Shown: positions 1-5,782 of the stretch, piece after piece | Layout: every line of letters begins with the position of its first letter | How positions within the stretch are numbered: position 1 is the first letter of the stretch | Source of the DNA: Alphaproteobacteria bacterium | GTDB lineage: Bacteria > Pseudomonadota > Alphaproteobacteria > RF32 > CAG-239 | Direction of reading: 5' to 3' | Assembly (NCBI GenBank): GCA_017964705.1 | Contig: JAGCRL010000136.1 | Location: 1 to 7,734, forward strand | DNA length: 7,734 bases | Made by a program: the position numbers and the translations under genes | The notes under the pieces: generated by a model | Databases searched by the model: none | Told to the model about the DNA's origin: nothing | Seen by the model: the letters and a program-made list of their open reading frames with translations, nothing else

Positions 1-1
1 G

Positions 2-208
2 AAAAGGCCAAACGATGCGGATGCGGTTATTTTTGAAAAAGCGAAGGCTTTTCATGCAGAGCGATTAAATAATGAACGCCGAGCAAGAGAAGAGGAGCAA
101 AAACGTAATATTGTTGCACATAAGCAAAGAATGTTAGCAGGTAGGGAGCGTGCCAATAGAGAAGAAAAATATGTGCCGATAAAAGTTAATACCGGTCGGG
201 ATCATTAA
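2..208 (+). CDS. C-terminal fragment of an unrecognised charged protein
   Basis: An open frame enters from the left edge and runs 68 codons to TAA at 206-208, so the start lies outside the window. The visible residues are very hydrophilic and rich in Glu, Arg, Lys and Ala (for example NNERRAREEEQKR). They suggest a long charged helix or coiled coil that ends in a short non-helical tail, VKVNTGRDH-like. There is no membrane segment, Cys motif or recognisable catalytic motif. The other two forward frames are closed early, which supports this one. It is followed after about 75 bases by the tRNA gene with no obvious terminator between. I do not recognise the family, and the fragment is too short and too low in complexity to assign one. 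Confidence 0.6.
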   Translation, partial: KRPNDADAVIFEKAKAFHAERLNNERRAREEEQKRNIVAHKQRMLAGRERANREEKYVPIKVNTGRDH

Positions 209-244
209 AAGAAGATAATTTTTTAAAAAAGTATAAAATAAATC

Positions 245-271
245 TTGCCAAAGTAAAAAAAAGGTTATAGA
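245..271 (+). promoter_or_regulatory. Possible promoter of the tRNA-Ser gene
   Basis: TTGCCA at 245-250 (a good -35 match) is followed after 15 bases by TATAGA at 266-271, or after 17 bases by TAGAAA. Transcription would start a few bases before the tRNA 5' end at 285. The spacing is short for the better -10, so this is a plausible but unproven call. Confidence 0.35.
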
Positions 272-284
272 AAGCAGTGTCGAT

Positions 285-375
<91 letters not shown>

Positions 376-417
376 TTTACAAAAAAACACCCCATAGTGG
401 GTGTTTTTTTTTGTAAA
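376..417 (+). terminator. Rho-independent terminator of tRNA-Ser
   Basis: This long inverted repeat begins right after the tRNA CCA end. TTTAC-A7-CACCC (376-392) pairs with GGGTG-T9-GTAAA (399-417), with a six-base apex loop and a two-base bulge in the T run. The GC core is only five pairs (388-392 with 399-403), but the flanking A and T tracts make it a terminator in both directions. Its position fits release of the tRNA precursor. Confidence 0.85.
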
Positions 418-442
418 GGATAGAAAAAAAAAGAGGGATAAG

Positions 443-502
443 AACCCACGGGTAAGTGGGTTTGACTACCAGCGAAAAGCGGACGTAAGAATGCTGGTCA
501 AA
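443..502. repeat. Two-hairpin element of unknown identity between two terminators
   Basis: Two adjacent stem-loops fill the otherwise empty space between the tRNA terminator and the terminator at 507-543. The first is AACCCAC (443-449) with GTGGGTT (456-462) around the loop GGGTAA. The second is ACCAGC (468-473) with GCTGGT (493-498) around a 19-base purine-rich loop. An alternative outer pairing, TTTGA (461-465) with TCAAA (498-502), would stack on CCAGC/GCTGG and compete with the end of the first stem. Strand and identity are unknown. It could be an IS200/IS605-type end or a miniature derivative, a dispersed intergenic repeat, or a small structured RNA. No coding sequence or convincing promoter belongs to it. 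Confidence 0.45.
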
Positions 503-506
503 GCAT

Positions 507-543
507 AAAAAAATGACACGTTGGTTAGACGTGTCATTTTTTT
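507..543 (-). terminator. Bidirectional terminator downstream of the 560-1369 gene
   Basis: A perfect 14-bp stem, AAAAAAATGACACG (507-520) with its complement (530-543), encloses a nine-base loop. The A and T tracts make it functional in either direction. Its closest coding neighbour is the minus-strand gene whose stop codon is 17 bases away, so it most likely ends that transcript. It also blocks rightward read-through from the tRNA side. Confidence 0.88.
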
Positions 544-559
544 AGTGGGATGGTGGTAA

Positions 560-1369
560 TTAAATCCATCCTTTTCTTTTTGCTATCCAGATGGCGAAAG
601 AGGATGGGTGGCCTTTGCTCCAGTACTGATTCCAAATTTCCTTTCCATTTTTGAGGAAGAAAATCAGAAGTTCTCCATCGCGAGAGATAGAGATACCTTC
701 TTTGTCTAGCATCCATTCTTTTTGGGGCATTGATTTTACCATGCTGCAGAGGAGAGCTGTTTTCTCTTTCTTCTTCAAGCTGGAGAAGACAATTTCTTGA
801 CATCTTCTGGTTGGCCAATTTTTGGTTAGATTGTCAATCAGGATTTTTACAGCTTCAGGTTGTTTTAATACCCATGTAGTGGCTCTCTGTGACAACTTTG
901 GTCTGGTATTGAGGTAGGCAGAGATAATTTCTTTATCCCGTGTGTCAAAGATTTTTTCTTCGACACTCGTGTCACCTACTTCACCGCCGGACTGAAATAG
1001 TTTTATGAGGCTTGCCTTGGAATCCTTGAAACTGAAAATTCTCATGATGATCTCGTCATCAATGGCTTCAGCACCATCTTTGTCGATAATCAAGTTTATT
1101 ATTTTTTCAGCTTTAGGCAGTGGCATTCTGGCCAACTTGTTAACGACATCGATATGAATTGATATCGTCAATTTTGGTATTAAATATTCAAACAACTCTC
1201 CGGCATCAGCTCTGTTTGAAAGCTCATGCATTTGTTTTAGATACTTTTGGTAGAGTTTTTCGGCTCTTTCTGTATCTTCCACACTGTCTGGATTCATGGT
1301 GTCCCACATTTCCAGCAAATCACTCTCGCGTTTTTGCAATTGTTGCAAAATTTGTTGGTATTCGTTCAT
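560..1369 (-). CDS. Hypothetical helical cytoplasmic protein, 269 aa
   Basis: The protein is predicted from sequence to be soluble and almost wholly helical. The first 50 or so residues are Gln-, Glu- and Lys-rich and could form a coiled coil (MNEYQQILQQLQKRESDLLE). Residues of about 60-210 show successive amphipathic segments (ELFEYLIPKL, AEKIINLIID, KEIISAYL, AVKILIDNL) that look like a HEAT- or ARM-type solenoid. The C-terminal 60 residues are aromatic-rich and include several Trp. There is no signal peptide, membrane segment or catalytic motif. The ATG at 1367-1369 has no clear Shine-Dalgarno sequence before it, and no alternative start codon lies just upstream in frame. It is a single-gene unit with its own promoter (1425-1452) and terminator (507-543). 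A relation to alphaproteobacterial helical-repeat families such as DUF2336 is possible, but I cannot support it from sequence alone. Confidence 0.8.
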   Translation of the reverse strand: MNEYQQILQQLQKRESDLLEMWDTMNPDSVEDTERAEKLYQKYLKQMHELSNRADAGELFEYLIPKLTISIHIDVVNKLARMPLPKAEKIINLIIDKDGAEAIDDEIIMRIFSFKDSKASLIKLFQSGGEVGDTSVEEKIFDTRDKEIISAYLNTRPKLSQRATTWVLKQPEAVKILIDNLTKNWPTRRCQEIVFSSLKKKEKTALLCSMVKSMPQKEWMLDKEGISISRDGELLIFFLKNGKEIWNQYWSKGHPSSFAIWIAKRKGWI

Positions 1370-1424
1370 AAAGTTAAAAATTATAAAGGTAAGTAATATA
1401 GAGAATAATACACTTGATGTTTCT

Positions 1425-1452
1425 AATATACAGAACTTCTTTTAAAAGTCAA
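1425..1452 (-). promoter_or_regulatory. Promoter for the 560-1369 gene
   Basis: Read on the minus strand, TTGACT (1452-1447) is followed after 16 bases by TATATT (1430-1425). Each box matches five of six consensus positions for a sigma-70 promoter. It would give a leader of roughly 50 bases before the ATG. A TATAAT also lies at 1385-1380, ten bases from the ATG, but it has no good -35 partner. Confidence 0.6.
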
Positions 1453-1505
1453 TATTTTTGTCTAAACAGATACTGATTTTTTAGTTAATAGATAAAAACT
1501 AAGTC

Positions 1506-1533
1506 TTGATTTTTATTTTTTTGTATTTAATAC
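1506..1533 (+). promoter_or_regulatory. Weak candidate promoter for the Skp-like gene
   Basis: TTGATT at 1506-1511 and TAATAC at 1528-1533 are separated by 16 bases. The region is so rich in A and T that such matches are expected by chance. The gene must nevertheless have a promoter between 1453 and 1560, because the upstream gene is divergent. Confidence 0.25.
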
Positions 1534-1566
1534 TTATTTCAGTCTTTATATATAGGGAGAAAATTG

Positions 1567-2022
1567 ATGAAAAAATCTTATGTCGTTTTATTAGTTGTAT
1601 TAGGCGTGCTTTTGGCTGCCTATGGTTTGTGCAGTTTTACTGGTGGTAAGAAAATTGCAGTTGTTGATGTACAACGTATAGTTAACCAAGCCCAGCCTGT
1701 TGTAGAGCTTCGTCAGGATATGCAAAATCAGATGAGCAATTTAAAAGAGTGGGTAGATGCTTCTAATGCAGAAATCAATAAAGAGTCTTCAAAAGATAAG
1801 AAAGATGCTTTATCAAAGCAAAAAGGAGAAGAATTTCTCCAGAAGCAACAAGCTATCCAACGTGATTATGCACAGAAATTGCAAGCTCTTGATGCTCGTA
1901 TAACAAAGATTATTGAAACTGTTGCTAAAAAAGAAGGTTGCGGAATTACCCTTATTAAGGGTTCTGTCGCAGCCGGTGGTTTAGATATTACAGAAAAAGT
2001 TTTAGCTAAAATTGCAAAATAA
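1567..2022 (+). CDS. Skp/OmpH-family periplasmic chaperone-like protein
   Basis: The 151-residue protein fits the OmpH/Skp family, whose members are periplasmic trimers that hold unfolded outer-membrane proteins (E. coli Skp is 161 residues). A Lys-Lys start and a hydrophobic stretch (residues about 6-20) form a signal peptide or membrane anchor. The family hallmark KIAVVDVQRIV follows at about residue 28. Residues of about 45-120 are a charged Gln- and Lys-rich helical region, which would be the tentacle coiled coils. The end (GITLIKGSVAAGGLDITEKV) matches the family's closing strand and 'DIT..V' motif. There is a Cys in the signal region (YGLC), but it is not a good lipobox. The ATG at 1567 is preferred to the TTG at 1564 because AGGGAGA (1554-1560) is then six bases away. 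Skp is often next to bamA, but here it stands alone. Confidence 0.78.
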   Translation: MKKSYVVLLVVLGVLLAAYGLCSFTGGKKIAVVDVQRIVNQAQPVVELRQDMQNQMSNLKEWVDASNAEINKESSKDKKDALSKQKGEEFLQKQQAIQRDYAQKLQALDARITKIIETVAKKEGCGITLIKGSVAAGGLDITEKVLAKIAK

Positions 2023-2040
2023 TTAAAACGATAGTGTTTG

Positions 2041-2072
2041 GCGCTACCTATTAATAGGTAGCGCTTTTTTTT
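2041..2072 (+). terminator. Strong terminator after the Skp-like gene
   Basis: A perfect 10-bp GC-containing stem, GCGCTACCTA (2041-2050) with TAGGTAGCGC (2055-2064), has a TTAA loop and is followed by eight T residues (2065-2072). It is a textbook intrinsic terminator 18 bases after the stop codon. Confidence 0.95.
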
Positions 2073-2078
2073 ATCTGC

Positions 2079-2106
2079 TTGACAGAAACGTTTATTACAT
2101 TATAGT
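2079..2106 (+). promoter_or_regulatory. Near-consensus promoter for the phosphotransferase gene
   Basis: A perfect TTGACA -35 box (2079-2084) is followed after 16 bases by TATAGT (2101-2106). It lies just after the preceding terminator. The transcript would begin near 2113, giving a leader of about 30 bases that contains GGAG (2133-2136) six bases before the ATG. Confidence 0.75.
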
Positions 2107-2142
2107 CCTAATGTAGTAGGAAAGGTATTATCGGAGTGGACT

Positions 2143-2877
2143 ATGATAGACACTGATGTATTTTTGAAGTTATATGAAAGATTTGGAAAAGACATTAAGT
2201 TTAAGGTACTGACTGAAAAAGCAGAAAAAGTTGTTTATGAAATAGAAACTAAAGAAGGTGTTTTTATTTTGATTGTGCTACCCGATTTATCAGGTGTACA
2301 GTTTTTTAAATATATGGTATCCCAAGGGTTGCAACAACATTTTTATGAAAAAGGTTTTCCGGTTGCTAAGGTTGTTTATGCATATATAGTGGGCAAGACA
2401 GTAGTTGTTGTTCATGAAAAACTTTCCGGTAGCAATATGTTTGAACATACTCCTGAAAATATGGAAAAAATGGGAGAAATTGCCGGAAGACTTCATCGTT
2501 TTACGGCATCTGATGAATATAAAAAGATAAGATTATTATTTCCATATCCAAATAAAGTAGTTCATGCCACATTAATGTTTAAAGAATTTTGTCGGCGACA
2601 TATTTCGTATTGGTTTAAATATTTTCATCTTCGCGGTCTGCCGGCCGGGATTTGTCATCGCGATTTTAATAAACGTAATGTGTTTATAGATAGTTCCGGT
2701 CATATGGGGTTGATAGATTTTGATGTGTACAGATATCAGCCTTTTGTGGAGGGTTTAGTTCGTTTTTATAACCGAAAAATTACAGATAAGTCTTTTATGG
2801 GGGCATTTATGAGAGGATATGAAAAAGAGCGCCCGTTAACAGAAGCAGAAAAGAAATATCTTAAAAAGTTTTTTTAA
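2143..2877 (+). CDS. APH/choline-kinase-like phosphotransferase family protein
   Basis: This 244-residue protein has the C-lobe of the aminoglycoside phosphotransferase/choline kinase fold. The catalytic loop is CHRDFNKRNV, with catalytic Asp174 and metal-binding Asn179. The DFG-equivalent is LIDFD (Asp192). The helix GEIAGRLHRF (111-120) matches the family's 'lG..La.LH' element. Proteins of this family phosphorylate small alcohols such as homoserine, choline or aminoglycosides, and the substrate cannot be read here. In the N-lobe, the strand FILIVLPD (41-48) has Ile44 where family members usually have the ATP-anchoring Lys or Arg, so activity is uncertain. Many short Lys- and Tyr-rich stretches and a basic C-terminus (EKKYLKKFF) are present. 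The gene has its own promoter and a good ribosome binding site, and it converges with the next gene without a clear terminator. Confidence 0.8.
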   Translation: MIDTDVFLKLYERFGKDIKFKVLTEKAEKVVYEIETKEGVFILIVLPDLSGVQFFKYMVSQGLQQHFYEKGFPVAKVVYAYIVGKTVVVVHEKLSGSNMFEHTPENMEKMGEIAGRLHRFTASDEYKKIRLLFPYPNKVVHATLMFKEFCRRHISYWFKYFHLRGLPAGICHRDFNKRNVFIDSSGHMGLIDFDVYRYQPFVEGLVRFYNRKITDKSFMGAFMRGYEKERPLTEAEKKYLKKFF

Positions 2878-2912
2878 TTTTATGTAGCTTACTGGTTGCG
2901 ATAAACTTAGAA

Positions 2913-3356
2913 TTACCATGCAGGATAATTGGATACTGTCGGCTGGATATTTGGAGTAAGAGCCTTTTGAATGTCTTTAATAGGGATTGATTGAACATCC
3001 AACAGGCGGGTACCGTCTTGGTAAATTGTATTTTCGATTTTGTTTTGGTAATCAAGCGGATTTTGATCCATTTCTGCCGGATCGGTGGTTGATGTTTGAG
3101 AAACGAGCGGCTGAGGCGCGTTTGGTAAAGATGTTATGGAAGAAACTTGCTGTGGAGGCTTGTTATTTGGTGTAATAACAGTCGGCGGTTCTTGCGGTTC
3201 AGGTGCAATATATCCGAAAGGATCTATAGTATCTTGAGGTTGTTTAACAAAAATTTCGTTGCGTCCTCCGTCGGGTGTGGCGGCAGAACCGATAATTTCA
3301 GTTGGTTGGTTTGGTTCTGAAGATAATATAAGCATTGATATAATTAGACTTAACAT
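2913..3356 (-). CDS. Proline-rich, probably exported hypothetical protein
   Basis: The protein has 147 residues. Residues 2-11 are hydrophobic (LSLIISMLIL) and followed by SSEPNQ, which resembles a short signal peptide without the usual basic N-terminus. Residues of about 15-100 are low in complexity and rich in Pro, Gln, Thr and Ser (APEPQEPPTVITPNN), so this part is probably disordered. The C-terminal 45 residues look more ordered (NKIENTIYQDGTRLLDVQSI) and may be the functional part. AAAGGA lies seven bases before the ATG, and an in-frame stop shortly upstream excludes a longer start, so translation is credible. It is transcribed away from rpsJ. I do not recognise the family. An envelope or periplasmic role is inferred from the leader alone. 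Confidence 0.7.
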   Translation of the reverse strand: MLSLIISMLILSSEPNQPTEIIGSAATPDGGRNEIFVKQPQDTIDPFGYIAPEPQEPPTVITPNNKPPQQVSSITSLPNAPQPLVSQTSTTDPAEMDQNPLDYQNKIENTIYQDGTRLLDVQSIPIKDIQKALTPNIQPTVSNYPAW

Positions 3357-3733
3357 ATTTTTTCCTTTATATTTTTAAGTGCATTTTTTATGTAAATCTA
3401 TTTATTCAAATTTAAACCCTGTAATTTTTGTCTATAGGATTCAAGCCGAATCGTAGCAAGGGTTTTTAAAAGATTTAAAAAGTCGTTTTTTTTGATTTTT
3501 TGTGCATTTTTTGCTTGCAATAATAAAATTTAAATGTTACAAACGCACACGCAACAAATGTTAAGAAAATTTTAATATTGCTAAGGGTTTGAACTTACAA
3601 AATAAAATTCTTTTTGCGAATAAATATAACTCATAAATGCAAACTGGTTGTTGCGGATGTTTGCAGTAATTTTTTAGATGGCAAATTCCATTTTTGGAGT
3701 TTTTTGCCATTTAGTTATAGGAAAAGTGTTAAA
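3357..3733. other. Divergent intergenic region upstream of the S10 operon
   Basis: These 377 bases contain no credible gene. From left to right they hold: the minus-strand ribosome binding site (3364-3368); a loose inverted repeat AAACCCT (3414-3420) with AGGGTTT (3459-3465) that encloses the small stem GATTC/GAATC (3438-3442 and 3448-3452); long T tracts (3484-3515); a direct repeat AAATGTTA at 3532-3539 and 3556-3563; and the rpsJ leader. The operon promoter must lie here. Candidates are TTGCAA-N17-TACAAA (3515-3543) and a -10-like TATAAC at 3625-3630 with no clear -35. The latter would start the RNA at the first leader hairpin. Neither is convincing. Confidence 0.55.
3638..3710 (+). promoter_or_regulatory. 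Candidate ribosomal-protein leader of the S10 operon
   Basis: Two stem-loops lie directly upstream of rpsJ. The first pairs TGCAAAC (3638-3644) perfectly with GTTTGCA (3659-3665) around a 14-base G/T-rich loop. The second pairs ATGGCAAA (3678-3685) with TTTTGCCAT in 3702-3710. It continues after a three-base bulge through TTCCA/TGGAG (with one G-T pair) to a T4 loop. The second stem ends nine bases before the AGGA ribosome binding site at 3719-3722. In gammaproteobacteria L4 represses the S10 operon through such a leader. By analogy this could bind an operon product, but no known leader consensus is recognised. Confidence 0.45.
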
Positions 3734-4045
3734 ATGATGGATACACAAAATATCAGAATCCGCCTTAAGGCTTTTGATCATCGCTTGTTAGATCTTTCTA
3801 CAAAAGAGATTGTTCATACAGCTAAGAGAACCGGAGCAAGTGTTAGAGGACCTATTCCTCTGCCAACAAAAATTGAGAAGTTTACGGTTAACCGTTCTCC
3901 TCATGTTGACAAGAAATCTCGCGAGCAGTTCGAAATTCGTACTCACAAAAGACTTCTTGATATTGTAGATCCTACACCGCAAACCGTTGACGCGTTGATG
4001 AAATTAGACTTGGCAGCGGGTGTGAATGTAGAAATTAAGTTATAA
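3734..4045 (+). CDS. rpsJ: Small-subunit ribosomal protein S10 (NusE)
   Basis: This is S10, a protein of the 30S head that also acts as NusE with NusB in transcription antitermination. The sequence from [12 protein letters not shown] through [32 protein letters not shown] and the end GVNVEIKL is near-universal for the family, and 103 residues is the expected length. Two ATGs stand side by side (3734 and 3737). The AGGA at 3719-3722 is 11 bases from the first, so that one is chosen; use of the second would remove only one Met. An open extension back to a TTG at 3614 exists, but it covers the leader hairpins and does not look like S10. It is the first gene of the operon here. Confidence 0.97.
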   Translation: MMDTQNIRIRLKAFDHRLLDLSTKEIVHTAKRTGASVRGPIPLPTKIEKFTVNRSPHVDKKSREQFEIRTHKRLLDIVDPTPQTVDALMKLDLAAGVNVEIKL

Positions 4046-4052
4046 TTTTAAT

Positions 4053-4078
4053 GTTGGTTTTTGAAAGATAAAATCAAC
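4053..4078 (+). promoter_or_regulatory. Hairpin in the rpsJ-rplC spacer
   Basis: GTTGGTTTT (4053-4061) pairs with AAAATCAAC (4070-4078) through nine pairs including one G-T. It occupies most of the 55-base spacer, the longest gap between intact genes in this operon, and ends seven bases before the AAAAGGA ribosome binding site of rplC. It is AU-rich with no T tract, so it is not a terminator. It could be a translation-control or processing element. Confidence 0.3.
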
Positions 4079-4100
4079 CTATTGAAAAGGAAAAATAATA

Positions 4101-4745
4101 ATGCGTACTGGTCTTATCGCAAAAAAACTTGGAATGACAAGAATTTTTGAAGCAGACGGCACTCATGTACCGGTAACGGTTTTGGCTGTTGATGGTTTAA
4201 AAGTTGTTAATGTCAGAACAAATGAAAAAGACGGATACAGTGCTGTTCAACTCGGAACAGGGGCTGTGAAGGCGAAGAATGTTTCTAAGCCGATGAAAGG
4301 TTACTTCACCAAGGCTAATGTTGAGCCAAAGAAAAAGTTAGGCGAGTTCAGAGTTAGTGAAGATTGCCTGCTTAAAGTTGGTGATGAATTGTCTGCAGAA
4401 CATTTTGTTGCTGGACAATATGTTGATGTTTGCGCAACATCTATCGGTAAAGGTTTTGCCGGTGTTATGAAGCGTCATAACTTCGCAGGTTTGGAAGCAA
4501 CACACGGTGTTTCTATTTCTCACCGTTCACATGGTTCTACCGGACAAAGACAAGATCCGGGTAAGGTATTTAAAGGCAAGAAGATGGCCGGACATATGGG
4601 TGATGAACGCGTTACCGTTCAAAACTTGAAAGTTGTTGCCGTTGATGGCTCTCGCGGTTTAATTATGGTTAAAGGTGGTGTTCCCGGAGCTGAGAATGCT
4701 TGGGTTCGCGTTACAGATGCCATTAAAAAAAACAGCAGATGTTAA
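4101..4745 (+). CDS. rplC: Large-subunit ribosomal protein L3, apparently frameshifted near its C-terminus
   Basis: This is L3, one of the first proteins to bind 23S rRNA; its long loop reaches toward the peptidyl-transferase centre. The start [16 protein letters not shown], the loop [20 protein letters not shown] (141-160) and [15 protein letters not shown] are classic family segments. The G-Q-x-Q motif (148-151) is where E. coli L3 is Gln-methylated by PrmB. AAGGA lies nine bases before the ATG. The in-frame product is 214 residues ending KKNSRC, close to E. coli L3 (209). However, the last four residues are unlike the family and come right after eight A residues (4725-4732). The next frame carries a plausible tail to 4827, which would give 241 residues. 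See the separate tail entry. Confidence 0.93.
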   Translation: MRTGLIAKKLGMTRIFEADGTHVPVTVLAVDGLKVVNVRTNEKDGYSAVQLGTGAVKAKNVSKPMKGYFTKANVEPKKKLGEFRVSEDCLLKVGDELSAEHFVAGQYVDVCATSIGKGFAGVMKRHNFAGLEATHGVSISHRSHGSTGQRQDPGKVFKGKKMAGHMGDERVTVQNLKVVAVDGSRGLIMVKGGVPGAENAWVRVTDAIKKNSRC

Positions 4746-4827
4746 ATTGCCGATGCCTGCCGGTTTGAAAAAGGTTGATGAACCTGTTGCAGTTAAAGCT
4801 GAAGAAACAGCAGCTGATAATGCATAA
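4732..4827 (+). other. Out-of-frame C-terminal tail of L3
   Basis: Read in the +1 frame relative to rplC, this segment encodes 31 residues beginning [18 protein letters not shown] and ending in an acidic, Ala-rich tail before TAA (4825-4827). The 'LP.PAG' stretch after DAIKK resembles the C-terminal extension of alphaproteobacterial L3 as I know it. The stop lies 18 bases before the rplD ATG, a normal operon gap, whereas the in-frame L3 stop leaves 100 bases. Seven A residues instead of eight would join the two parts into one 241-residue protein. The call of a frameshift is firm, but its cause (read error, mutation or slippage) is open. Confidence 0.75.
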
Positions 4828-4845
4828 GAGTAAGGATTTTTGAAA

Positions 4846-5466
4846 ATGAAACAGGACATCTTAAATTTGAATAATGAAAATGTCGGTAGCATAGAATTAA
4901 ACGATGCTATTTTTGGTGTTGATGTTCGTGCCGATATTTTACACCGCGTGGTTAATTGGCAATTAGCTATGCGCCAATGCGGTAACCACCAAACAAAAGG
5001 ACGTTCCGATGTTGCATTGACACCGGCAAAACCGTTTAAGCAAAAAGGTAGCGGTAATGCTCGTCAAGGTAGCCGGAAGGGTACTCAATTTAGAAAAGGT
5101 GGTATAGTATTTGGTCCGGTTGTTAGAGATCACTCTCATGACCTGACTAAGAAGTTCAGAAAATTAGGTCTGAAAACAGCTCTTTCTGCGAAAGCGAAAG
5201 AGGGTAACCTTATTGTTATTGACGAAGCAAAGTTATCTAATCCAAAGACAAAAGAATTACGTTCTAAGTTGGAAAGTTTGGGTTGGACAAACTGCTTGTT
5301 TATAGATGGTAAGGAAGTTGATATTAATTTTGCATTAGCCAGCCGTAATATTGTAGGTGTAGATGTATTACCGACAATTGGTGCTAATGTATACGATATT
5401 TTGAAAAAAGAGAAGTTGGTATTAACTAAAGACGCAGTTGCTTGCTTGGAGGAAAGATTACAATGA
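4846..5466 (+). CDS. rplD: Large-subunit ribosomal protein L4
   Basis: This is L4, whose extended loop lines the peptide exit tunnel. In E. coli it also represses its own operon. The loop is clear at about residues 57-90, with [21 protein letters not shown] and [19 protein letters not shown] in order. The globular C-terminal part includes [20 protein letters not shown]. Its 206 residues are close to E. coli L4 (201). The ATG at 4846 is chosen over a TTG at 4840 because AAGGA (4832-4836) is then nine bases away instead of three. The gene ends TGA within ATGA, which overlaps the start of rplW by four bases. Confidence 0.97.
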   Translation: MKQDILNLNNENVGSIELNDAIFGVDVRADILHRVVNWQLAMRQCGNHQTKGRSDVALTPAKPFKQKGSGNARQGSRKGTQFRKGGIVFGPVVRDHSHDLTKKFRKLGLKTALSAKAKEGNLIVIDEAKLSNPKTKELRSKLESLGWTNCLFIDGKEVDINFALASRNIVGVDVLPTIGANVYDILKKEKLVLTKDAVACLEERLQ

Positions 5467-5780
5467 AGAAATCAGTAAAAACAAACAATGTAACTGCAAA
5501 AATGTATGATACATTACTTCGTCCGGTAATTACCGAAAAATCTATGGGCTCTTCTGAAGCCGGCAAAGTTGTCTTTATGGTTCCTTTGTCTGCTACAAAG
5601 AAAGACATTAAAGCTGCTATTGAAGCAATCTTTAATGTTAAAGTAGAAAGAGTAAATACCGTTAAACAAACCGGTAAGGTAAAGCGCTTTAGAGGTTATG
5701 AAGGCGTTCGTTCTGATTACAAGAAAGCGATTATTACACTTGCCGAAGGTCAAAATATTGATGTTACAGCAGGAATTTAG
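5463..5780 (+). CDS. rplW: Large-subunit ribosomal protein L23
   Basis: This is L23, which sits at the tunnel exit and docks trigger factor and the signal recognition particle. The family signature [11 protein letters not shown] is at about residues 18-28. The segments [26 protein letters not shown] and [11 protein letters not shown] follow in the normal order. At 105 residues it is slightly longer than E. coli L23 (100), because about 13 polar residues precede the conserved start. The ATG at 5463 shares ATGA with the rplD stop, and GGAGGA (5448-5453) lies nine bases upstream inside rplD. Both point to translational coupling. A longer start at the TTG of 5442 is unlikely because it would overlap the ribosome binding site. 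Confidence 0.96.
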   Translation: MKKSVKTNNVTAKMYDTLLRPVITEKSMGSSEAGKVVFMVPLSATKKDIKAAIEAIFNVKVERVNTVKQTGKVKRFRGYEGVRSDYKKAIITLAEGQNIDVTAGI

Positions 5781-5782
5781 TC

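Noticed and set aside
534..818. Minus-strand reading frame overlapping the end of the 560-1369 gene
   Set aside because: It lies in an alternative frame of the longer gene and runs into the terminator stem.
2987..3175. Plus-strand reading frame opposite the proline-rich gene
   Set aside because: Antisense to a frame with a good ribosome binding site and a signal-like start. It has no ribosome binding site or recognisable motif of its own.
3532..3563. Direct repeat AAATGTTA (3532-3539 and 3556-3563) as an operator pair
   Set aside because: An eight-base AT-rich repeat is expected by chance in this sequence, and no regulator or promoter geometry supports it.
3614..3733. N-terminal extension of S10 from a TTG at 3614
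   Set aside because: The 40 extra residues have no counterpart in S10, the TTG has no ribosome binding site, and the segment is occupied by the leader hairpins.
4727..4733. A-AAA-AAC in the L3 frame as a -1 programmed frameshift site
   Set aside because: The heptamer is in the right phase, but the -1 frame runs only about a dozen unrelated residues to a stop. The conserved-looking tail is in the +1 frame, so -1 shifting does not explain it.
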